Positions 56,393-64,000 of a DNA stretch of 64,000 nt are shown piece by piece. The stretch spans positions 84,082,279-84,146,278 of the forward strand of contig OZ026525.1 of assembly GCA_964019695.1 (NCBI GenBank), read 5' to 3'. The translations under genes and the position numbers were made by a program. Numbering within the stretch: position 1 is the stretch's first letter; each line of letters opens with the position of its first letter. Under the pieces are notes generated by a model. The model was not told the origin of the DNA and made no database searches. It saw only the letters and a program-made list of their open reading frames with translations. The stretch comes from Loripinus fragilis (Eukaryota; Mollusca; Bivalvia; Lucinida; Lucinidae).

Positions 56393-56687
56393 ATCCAGAA
56401 AGTTTTGTCAGAGGGGGTCCAACTTTGACAACGTTTTTTTTTATAGTTGATGAGGGGAGGGAGGATCAAAGTACCACTATGAGCGGGCCATCATCGGCCC
56501 GCCAGCGAAACGCCATTAAATGGCGTTTCGCTGGCATGTCGATGATGGCCCAACATTGAATGTTGGCTTGGGAACTGCGATTTTTCAGAGGATCCGGACA
56601 TGTATTGCTAGAAAACCCTATATTTTTGTGATTGTTCAGGGGGGGGGGGGGTCCGGACCCCCTGTCCCCCCTCTGGGTCCGCACATG
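56393..56687 (+). mobile_element. Family B MITE, copy 6
   Basis: CATGCGCGGATCCAGAAAGT to GGGTCCGCACATG. Contains GGGGGTCCAACTTTGACAAC, the palindrome GCCAGCGAAACGCCATT / AATGGCGTTTCGCTGGC, CCAACATTGAATGTTGGCTT and a G run. A 128-codon frame starts inside it and is rejected as a gene. Confidence 0.85.
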
Positions 56688-56699
56688 AGACATAGACCT

Positions 56700-57390
56700 A
56701 TTTCATGTAGATGGCATTATGTCTTGGCTGTTTCATCAGGGTGGTTCTTGAAGATAAGGATGGTCAATTTCCTACTTGAATCGTGTATTGCAGTGCTTAT
56801 AGGACTGAAAACCTACAATGTGTTTGGCCGAAAAATAATACACCTAGCAGAATGGATACTGCTCTTATCTGGAGAATTATATGTTTATAAGGTCAAAAGG
56901 AAATAACTCGAAATTATGTACAAAAAAACTTCATATATCCGTGTGCAGGTGAAAAATGTACAAATAGTATATACAGGTTTGTCCATTAACACTTTCTTGT
57001 GGCGCCCACTTGCTATGGCAGTGTCTCAAACCACCAGATTTCTGTCAAGAGTGGCGACCCTAAATGGGTTTGGAGTGACATTTAACAAATCAGGGGTCTA
57101 TTTCTTAGTTTATGGAGTAAAGTACAGATCAATTAGTAGTCGATGACATCCTGTCATAGCAACGCTTGTCATCAACGATAATTGGACTTACCGTAAACGC
57201 TTACATTTCTTGGTGTATAAATGTGTTCCTTCGGTACATGCCCACAGGATTTAACTCATCCACGCTCCGTCCAGATCGATGACTTTTCTGTCCCCCATTT
57301 TAGACCGAAAACGGTGCCAATAATTGAAAACTTTATGTATATGTTCCTAATTTAGAGAGCAATTTATCCACCAAACTACAATATATAAGA
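56700..57390. other. No recognised feature
   Basis: The frame entering from MITE B6 continues to 56906 and another runs 56916-57146; neither has recognisable content. Confidence 0.3.
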
Positions 57391-57396
57391 AGAAGC

Positions 57397-57606
57397 AGGG
57401 GCGAATCCAGGATTTCTGGAAAGAGGTTTCATATGTATAAAAGAGTGGGGGTTCGCTTTGCTGATTTTATCTTCTTCTTTTTTTATTAAATATCCAATGA
57501 AAATGAAATAATTTGGTCTCACTCATTTTCTTAGGATATTTATAAACGGGGGGGGGGGGGGGGGGGTATTCCAGCGACCTCCGAACCCCCTCTGGATCCG
57601 CCATTG
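57397..57606. mobile_element. Family A MITE, copy 6
   Basis: GGGGCGAATCCAGGATTTCT to CCTCTGGATCCGCCA. The core palindrome is shortened (TTTGGTCTCACTCATTTTC), with the GTGAGACC arm deleted. A run of about 20 G lies at 57548-57566. Confidence 0.75.
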
Positions 57607-57703
57607 ATAAGGAGATTTTATCTTATTTACAGTGTGAGGTTAGACCAGCAGAATTGCTTTTGTAAAAGCTGTGCTTGTTAGTTTAGTCAATACTTTAAGA
57701 GCT

Positions 57704-57811
57704 TTATACCACCCTTGCAAAGTTAAACTTGATACATCTCGCAATGTGCAAGGTCTACACTAATTTAGGTGGTATAAAATAGTTATACCATGGCTGTCCA
57801 CTTGTTATTAT
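57704..57811. mobile_element. Family F MITE, left half only
   Basis: TTATACCACCCTTGCAAAG through GGTGGTATAAAATAGTTATA to GTCCACTTG, then homology stops near the central hairpin. No right half follows. Confidence 0.65.
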
Positions 57812-57921
57812 CTCAATTGGCGTAGCTCCCATTACGCAGTTACGCACGAACGTAATAAAAATAGTAACATCCAATGGAGGTAACCTAATGTGGTAAAGGT
57901 GATCTTTCATACCATATAAGG

Positions 57922-57975
57922 AACTGCTCTTAAAGGAAAGAATTCGCTCCCTCTGGGAGCTAATTCTTTCCTTTA
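57922..57975. repeat. Family K repeat, complete hairpin
   Basis: CTCTTAAAGGAAAGAATTCGCTCCC pairs with GGGAGCTAATTCTTTCCTTTAAGAG (listed here as the two arms of one hairpin; each arm is about 24 bases). Copies at 25672 and 55812 have mainly the left arm. Confidence 0.8.
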
Positions 57976-58215
57976 AGAGAAACTCCCATTATGAAAAGGG
58001 GCGCAATTAAATTGAATCACTGCTTGATCCAGTAGTGTCCATTTGATGCGTGAGTGCGCATGCGCCTGCGAATGGCGGTCCTGTTTATCCTGGGACATTT
58101 TAGGACATTTATGGGGGGGGGGTTTGCTGTTGATTTTGTTTGGTTTGGTTTTTTATCAAAATTTCAAAATTAACACTCCCTGGCGTAATGCTCAAGTATG
58201 AGCGAGGCCAGTATA

Positions 58216-58310
58216 GAAAGATAGATAGATAGATAGATAGAAACATTTTCAGTGTTCTAGCTACGCCATGATCTCCACGTGCATGTAGACAAACCATGGT
58301 ATGACGTACT
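58216..58310. repeat. (GATA)n tract and family F right-end fragment
   Basis: About six GATA units at 58216-58241. At 58268-58306, GATCTCCACGTGCATGTAGA and AAACCATGGTAT resemble the right end of family F. Confidence 0.55.
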
Positions 58311-58314
58311 AAGC

Positions 58315-58650
58315 AAAATTCCTGAACAGTATTTGTATTGTATTGTATAAAGTTGAGCGATTTTTTTATTTTCACAATGCAGATAGCCTTTGGATAGGGA
58401 ACCATTGACCACATGCCAAAATAATCAAACAGATCGACTTAATAAGGCTTTGCAGACCATTCCAGTATCTAGTTTTGTCCAGCATATTTGGTCCTGATAC
58501 TTATCATACATCCTGACACCGATTTAGGGGCATTTTGCACATGTTGCTGAAGTTACATGCAAAGCCCGAAGCCATATTCTAATGGAAGGGGGGTGCCCCT
58601 TCGATGTAGGGGCACATTATATATATGAGAGGAAATAGGAATAATTTGAA
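58315..58650. other. No recognised feature
   Basis: No gene or shared repeat seen. Confidence 0.35.
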
Positions 58651-58653
58651 TTT

Positions 58654-58864
58654 AACCCATAAAGCGCCACCTATAATTTGCAACAGACGACAATTTCAAA
58701 TTTTGCCGCTTTTTCAAAAATAATAAAGAAGAAATGATATTTTATGAGAATCGTCTGCTGGCAGACGATTCTCACGAAATATCATACCTTATTTTTTTTG
58801 AAAAATAAGAAAGAAGTCGCAAAATTTGTCGTTTGCTTCAGTCGTGATTGGCGCTTTAAGGGTT
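58654..58864. mobile_element. Family P MITE
   Basis: 211 bp. Ends AACCCATAAAGCGCCA and TGGCGCTTTAAGGGTT are inverted, and the body is a long palindrome with CAGACGAC...GTCGTTTGC outside and GAGAATCGTCTGC / GCAGACGATTCTC at the centre. The terminal motif matches family Q (7265, right end). Confidence 0.8.
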
Positions 58865-58869
58865 GAGAG

Positions 58870-59350
58870 GCAACAAATGTAGCTTTTTGGAACATAGGAA
58901 ATGTAACTTTAACAAATGAACAAAATGTTTTCCTGTGGCCTTTATATGATTATTCCGACCCTGTTGGTGATTCACGATTTGCACCAAAGAATAGAATACC
59001 TTGGCGCATTCCATCGTGAATTGTCGTGTTTCTTGTCAACAGAAAACATTAACCCGTTCTGACAAAAACATACCAGGAATGCGCAAAATTGTCGTCTGCA
59101 ACACCTACCTGAGTCCATAATTCACGACCCTTGTCAACGGTTGCTGTACATGGCGCCTCGGCGAACCGGACTTGTTATCTCGTGTGGCTAGAAAGCTGTC
59201 AGGCGCCGCGATGATTTGAAGGAGGGGATTGCAGCATGTACAATAGTCATATGGGGGCATTTTAGTCAAATTCACCACTTATACTGGCAACGAAACGGGC
59301 TCATAACTCACAGAAAACCAGAGCTAAAGAAATTCTTATGCTCGTGTGTG
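58870..59350. other. No recognised feature
   Basis: AAATTGTCGTCTGCAACACC near 59085 resembles an arm of family P; otherwise nothing. Confidence 0.35.
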
Positions 59351-59356
59351 AAGTTA

Positions 59357-59617
59357 CAGTAAAACTTGTGCAAAACGGACACTGTAGCCAAAACAAATGT
59401 CTTAATGACAAATGATAGCTTAATGAAGGTCGAAAGTATTGCAGAATGCTCACCTTGGAGCATTCTGCAACACTTTCGACCTGCAATAAGCGATAATTTG
59501 CCTTGAAAGTAAGAAATGTGGCAAAGATCAGGAAACGATACAATCAAGTACCACACCTGACCATGGAAACCAATTTTTGGTCTTTTTGAGAGTGGCCGTT
59601 TTACACATGTTTTACTG
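59357..59617. mobile_element. Family H MITE, copy 2, TA target, carrying a 71 bp insert
   Basis: Ends CAGTAAAACTTGTGCAAAAC and GTTTTACACATGTTTTACTG are inverted, with TA on both sides (59355-59356, 59618-59619). The hairpin GCAGAATGCTC / GAGCATTCTGC matches copy 1. Compared with copy 1 it has about 71 extra bases near 59500-59570, which are a family N head (AAGATCAGGAAACGATACAA). Confidence 0.85.
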
Positions 59618-59629
59618 TAACTTACAATG

Positions 59630-60185
59630 AACAAACGGGGACAAAAAGCAATGCCACCATCAGAATTCCCATAGATTTCAGTGTATTTATGTTTGCAAGA
59701 AAATTAACCACACTAGAGCTAGCCAATATAATATTATGCTTTGGTGTCATTTAAGGTTATATTCTTCATAGTTTATTAAATAACATACATGCACTTTAAA
59801 GATGCAGAGATTTAATCAATTTGCAATATTATTTTGACATTTTTGGATATTACCATTGACGTCAATGGTAAAGTGGAATTTTCAAAATTTTGTGAAAGTT
59901 TAAACTGTTATATTTGAAAGGTGAAAAGTCAAAACTTCATCTAAATTGTACACTCAATAAAGAGTTTCTTTAAGCATGAAAATGCATTAAAGTCTATGGG
60001 AAATTAATTTTGTGGAATAACGTTTGACCCTTTCGTCGACATGAAAACCAGGGACACAAATGCACTCTACCATCTTCACTGGCACTGTAGATACTGTCGT
60101 GCCAACCAAGAATGACAGTGACGAAATATTTTGTTTACAATTTCTAAGTAAAACATTCACGTGTACACTCCACTTGAGTTAGCGC
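59630..60185. other. No recognised feature
   Basis: No gene or shared repeat seen. Confidence 0.35.
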
Positions 60186-60189
60186 GAAT

Positions 60190-60251
60190 AGATAGATCAC
60201 TTGTGTATTAATCCTATCCTCAGGATAGGATTAATACACAAGCGATCTATC
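60190..60251. repeat. Long near-perfect hairpin
   Basis: AGATAGATC and ACTTGTGTATTAATCCTATCC pair with GGATAGGATTAATACACAAG and GATCTATC; only one or two mismatches in about 30 bp of stem. Confidence 0.9.
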
Positions 60252-60259
60252 GATTATAA

Positions 60260-61010
60260 GTCCCTGGTAACTTTGCAAACAAAGCATGGCGTCACTATCA
60301 CTCATGGCTGGTAGGACAGTAGGTGTGTGGCCTTACATAGCTTTAACAATTGGAGATTGCTTTTGTTCATTTGAGTTGATGCTTTACATCCCATTCAACA
60401 ATCTTTTAATCATGTCGAGACATTTCCTGGGTAGCTCCAGTACTAAGCAGATGATAAAATATATTGTCCAAGGTCACGACACACTGTTTCTGATGAGGCT
60501 CAAAGCAGTGACCCTTCGATCTCAAGACTGAGACACTGTGCTTCTCCAACAGGTCCGTGTAGTTTGTGCCATATTTCGACATGCTACGCATTTAAACCAT
60601 TTGCCATGCAATATAGAAACGAATGCGTGTCCATTTGTTAGCTACATAAATTACATAGTAGATGTTTTCAGTTGTAATCTTTAAGAAATTAAAATGAAAA
60701 AAAAATATGGTATAACTATATTTTTGAGGGATCTGACATTTTCTTTGGTGACAAACTCGTAAAATGTCGCCAATTTAAATGTTTAACGGGATACATTAAG
60801 ACAAGCTTCACGGTCGTATATCAAGTCTAAAACACTGATAATTAGATAAAAATCAACATAATCATTATTAACGTCAGTTTGCAGGAAAATAACACTATAA
60901 CAAGGGAGGACTGATAAACCATTAAACCATTATCCTGCGGAAAATATTTCACCTCAAAAGTAAGTACCCCACCCACTTGACTTTCTGCTAATATGTTTTC
61001 TTGATTTATC
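60260..61010. other. No recognised feature
   Basis: An 81-codon frame at 60286-60531 has no recognisable domain. Confidence 0.35.
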
Positions 61011-61014
61011 CTCT

Positions 61015-61090
61015 TTTGAAAACAGTGTAGATCCAGATCAGGTGGCTTCATCAGAAGCCACCTGATCAGGATCTACAATGTTTTCCACTC
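61015..61090. repeat. Class II fold-back hairpin (inner stem GTGGCTTC)
   Basis: GTAGATCCAGATCAGGTGGC pairs with GCCACCTGATCAGGATCTAC. Outer arms GAAAACAGT and ATGTTTTCC extend it. Confidence 0.85.
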
Positions 61091-61094
61091 TGAT

Positions 61095-61535
61095 TGACAA
61101 TACATGCTTACCGTGAACCGAGGTGATGTATCTTAACTGGATGAAAATTGGGGAGGAGTGTAGTACATAGAAATATTCAGCATGACAAGGGTTAAATCAA
61201 TTGCAGCCAGTTCCAGCTAGTACTGTAAACAGTATCGATACTGACTAAGCCAGCTGATCCTGGTGGTCACTTTCCACAGATTATGTTATACTTATATGAT
61301 TCGCAGGGCAAGCGCTAAAAACTTACAAAATTTTAATTGGTATACCATTAATGTATATATAGTCGTTTGTCATTTATTGTTTTTTGACAGTTACATCATA
61401 ATTGTACAGCTATATATCAGTTAAAGACAACTGTAATTAGGGACCAAGGACACCTTGACAGACTGTTGATAGCCTCCTTAATATGTGAATAATGGGTCTT
61501 TTAAACAGTAAGTCCGTCATCTAGTCCTTTATATG
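61095..61535. other. No gene; partial hairpin
   Basis: ACTAAGCCAGCTGATCCTGG near 61244 resembles half of a class II hairpin. Nothing else seen. Confidence 0.35.
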
Positions 61536-61540
61536 TAAAT

Positions 61541-61711
61541 TTATACCACCCTTACCAACTTTAGCACGAAATATCTCACGATGTGCTAGGTCCACACTGA
61601 TGTAGGTGGTATAAAATAGTTATACCATGTTTGTCCACCTGTACGTAAGATAATCCACTCGCTAAAGCTCGTGGATTATCTCCACGTACAGGCGGACAAC
61701 TCATGGTATAA
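61541..61711. mobile_element. Family F MITE, copy 2, full length
   Basis: TTATACCACCCTTACCAAC to CTCATGGTATAA. The central stem GATAATCCACTCGC...CGTGGATTATC and arms CTGTACGTAA / CACGTACAGGCGGAC are intact. Confidence 0.85.
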
Positions 61712-61889
61712 CTATTACGTATGAGATTGCCTGAATTTTCATTAGCTTCAACAGATATATATTTCCTTATTTTCGAAATACACATGGGTCATAAAATTAT
61801 GACAGGGGCAATCTAGACTTCCCTCAACTGATAATTCAACAACCTGATGGTAATTCAATAACCCTCTGCTAGTTCAATGAACAGTGTAC

Positions 61890-62475
61890 AAACACATGAC
61901 CAACTGTACATTCAATTGGTAATATTCGACCATAACTGGTAATTTGATCAATAACTGGTAATTTGACCAATAACATGTGATTTGATCAATAACCGGAAAT
62001 TTGATCAATATATTGTAATTTGATCAATAACTGGTAATTATTCAATAACTGGTGATTTGACCAATAACTTGTGATACAATCAATAGCTGAGAATTTGACC
62101 AATAACTGGTTATTTGATCAATAACTGGTAATTCGACTAATAACTGTAAATTTGATCATTAAATGGTAAATCTATCAACAACTGGTAATTAGACCAATAG
62201 CTGGTGATTCGATCAATAACTGGTAATTCTACCAATAACTGGTAACTTGACCAATAACTCGTAACTCAATAAATAGCTTGTAATTCGAATTATAACTGGT
62301 AATTCAATCGATAACTTGTATTTGATTAATAACTGGTAAATCTATCAATAACTGGTAATTTAATCAATGACTTATAATTCAATCAATGACTGGTTCGATC
62401 AATAACTGGTATTTCGACCAATAAGTTAATTCGATTCAATAAATGTAATGCGATCAATAACTGATAATGTGTTCA
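61890..62475. repeat. Tandem array, about 18 bp unit (AATAACTGGTAATTTGATC)
   Basis: About 30 units with variants such as GACCAATAACTGGT and CGATCAATAACTGG. Its reverse complement resembles the array at 63235-63645. Confidence 0.9.
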
Positions 62476-62602
62476 ACAAACGGTTATCAAAAATAACCTT
62501 TAGCGGCGTAACGCCTATATCCTCCGTTGCTTTACCACTATGTTCAGACACCAAAAGTGATAAAAAAAATTATCCATATTCCATAAGATATAAAAGAATT
62601 TT

Positions 62603-62674
62603 CTCCCCGTCGGGTAATCGAATCCCGGTCTCCCGCGTGACAGGCGGGGATACTTACCACTATACTAACGAGGA
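62603..62674 (-). pseudogene. tRNA-Asp (GTC) copy with damaged B box
   Basis: A full-length 72 nt copy of the gene at 3647-3718 on the other strand. The acceptor stem, A box and the anticodon arm with GTC are intact. In the T arm two bases are changed: the stem reads CGGGA...ACCCG, so the universally conserved G53-C61 pair is an A/A mismatch. The internal promoter B box becomes GATTCGATTAC in place of GGTTCGATTCC. T-loop folding and polymerase III recruitment should both be impaired, so it is most likely a pseudogene. Four T follow on the minus strand. Confidence 0.85.
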
Positions 62675-62827
62675 GATACCATATTATCTTTATGTACTGA
62701 TTTTGTACAAATTATTGAGTCAATATCACCAACTTATTTGTTTAAATAAGTACTTAAAATTGATAGTTTAATAATCATCAGACCGTTTAGTAAGAATGAC
62801 CCAAACAATTAAAGATAACTCTTCTAC

Positions 62828-63017
62828 AGTAGTTTCAAAGATTCATAGTAATGAGGCAATTCTATTTTTCTTATAAACAGGTACAGTAGCTAAAGCATGA
62901 CTATTCACTTCGTATGCAGTAATTCGTGGTAGGTTCAATATAACTGTAAACTGAGACTAATCAAGGTAAACTCGCCAGTGTTTGTTTACAACGATTCCCA
63001 TCTATCTTTGAAACTAC
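62828..63017. mobile_element. Family J MITE, copy 2, inverted relative to copy 1
   Basis: GTAGTTTCAAAGATTCATAG to CTATCTTTGAAACTAC. The body (AATGAGGCAATTCTATTTTT, GACTATTCACTTCGTATGCA, ATCAAGGTAAACTCGCC) is the reverse complement of 22422-22600. Confidence 0.75.
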
Positions 63018-63019
63018 TT

Positions 63020-63230
63020 TAAGTATTGGATTAACAATGATTTGAAGGTCGTTGACTTGCCAATGCAACACATATTAGAAAATTCAATGACCAACTATAG
63101 ATTCCAATCGAACCTTTAGTCATGTTAGCTGTGAATTGAATTGTTGGCTGTTGAATTATTTGTTGAACAGTCAGTTCGTAATTAAAATACAACTAGTTAA
63201 AGCATCGCAGTACCTGTTGTTTTGAGTGAT
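63020..63230. other. No recognised feature
   Basis: Short spacer between MITE J2 and the following array. Confidence 0.3.
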
Positions 63231-63234
63231 AAAT

Positions 63235-63645
63235 TATGTATTGCTCTACCATCTGGTCATTGATTTTACCATTTGGTTATTGATTTTCCCAGCAAGTTAT
63301 TCTGGTTATTGATTTTACCAATAAGTTATTCTGGTTATTGATTTTACAGGCTACTTATTGATTTTACCATCTGGTTATTGACTTTACCATCTAGTTATTG
63401 ATTTTACCATTTGATTATTGATTTTACAGGCTGGTTATTGATTTTACCATTTGGTTATTGATTTTACAGGTTGGTTATTGATTTTACCGTCTGGTTATTG
63501 ATTTTACCATCTGGTTATTGATTTTACCATATGGTTATTGGTTTTACAAGCAAGTTATTCTGGTTATTGATTTATCAATAAGTTATTCTGGTTATTGATT
63601 TATCAATAAGTTATTCTGGTTATTGATTTTACCAGCTGGCTAATG
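63235..63645. repeat. Tandem array, about 18-20 bp unit (GGTTATTGATTTTACCATCT)
   Basis: About 20 units with variants ending ACAGG or ATCAATAAGTTATTC. The reverse complement reads TGGTAAAATCAATAAC, matching the unit of 61890-62475, so the two arrays are inverted with respect to each other. Confidence 0.9.
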
Positions 63646-63699
63646 GATTAACATATGGATTGATGGTCGAAGTACAGCTGATTATTGGATTTTAAGTTG

Positions 63700-64000
63700 G
63701 TTATCATCTTCACCAGCGAAGGTTTTGTCGTATCTACCTTTCGACAAACCCTTCACCTCACGACCCTCAAAATTTATTATTAGCGCAGACTACTCGACCA
63801 ATGAAAACGCCAGGAAGGATTTTTTCGATAATCCCTTCCTGCCAATCAGATTAAACGTAGCAGTTTATGGCATCTTTTTTACACCGCCTGTTAAGTGTCC
63901 ATTAGTCCAGATAAGCCAATATTTTGGCCGTAAAATTATTTATTTTTCTTCTATCCTTCCGTTCACGATTATGGCATGGGTGCTCAAAATAACCATCTTA
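63700..64000. repeat. Fold-back fragment near the window end
   Basis: CACCAGCGAAGGTTTTGTCG and CTACCTTTCGACAAACCCTTC resemble the complement of 2456-2507. CAGGAAGGATTTTTTCGATAAT and CCCTTCCTG around 63811-63840 are a small hairpin. No gene. Confidence 0.45.

Noticed and set aside
56520..56906. 128-codon plus-strand frame as a gene
   Set aside because: It begins inside MITE B6, and the MITE accounts for its first half.
61890..62475. CRISPR-like array
   Set aside because: Units of about 18 bp with no spacer sequence between them; plain tandem repeat.

Overview
This is a stretch of eukaryotic, intron- or intergenic-type DNA. No host protein-coding gene is recognisable on either strand. It looks like an invertebrate genome, most probably a bivalve mollusc. 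That rests on the very high density of short palindromic (MITE-like) repeats, the type of non-LTR retrotransposon, a retroposon with a (CAAA)n tail, and a eukaryotic tRNA-Asp gene without encoded CCA. The species cannot be fixed from the sequence. The open frames longer than about 60 codons fall in repeats or show no coding signature, apart from the transposon remnants listed.

Layout. 0-12.4 kb: repeat families O, H, A, Q, L, B and N; an intact tRNA-Asp(GTC) gene at 3.65 kb; and a (TGTC)n(TC)n microsatellite grown inside a family N repeat. 12.4-17.1 kb: quiet sequence, two palindromes, then a satellite of about 145 bp units held between direct repeats. 19.5-26.5 kb: nested MITEs (a TTAA-type element R carrying Q2), families A, B, G, J, L and X, and a large inverted repeat with near-identical arms of about 540 bp. 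27-36 kb: tandem arrays broken by a 3.1 kb element, S, with 36 bp terminal inverted repeats and two decayed copies of one coding module; then a piggyBac remnant lacking its catalytic core; then an 83 bp array with a 199 bp MITE inserted. 36-44 kb: sparse repeats. 44.9-47.7 kb: a 5'-truncated LINE carrying three lesions. 48-60 kb: more MITEs, an inverted pair of a conserved segment, and a 197 bp retroposed insert with a 14 bp target duplication. 61.5-63.7 kb: two related 18-20 bp arrays in opposite orientation around a damaged tRNA-Asp copy.

The clearest biology is in how the repeats nest. Several insertions can be read directly because a second copy of the host repeat shows the empty site (H1 in O, L1 in the N array, V in the 83 bp array). 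A recurring GATCAG-centred hairpin sits in many different flanks. In one subclass the inner stem sequence differs from copy to copy while staying paired, and this is the most unusual pattern in the window.
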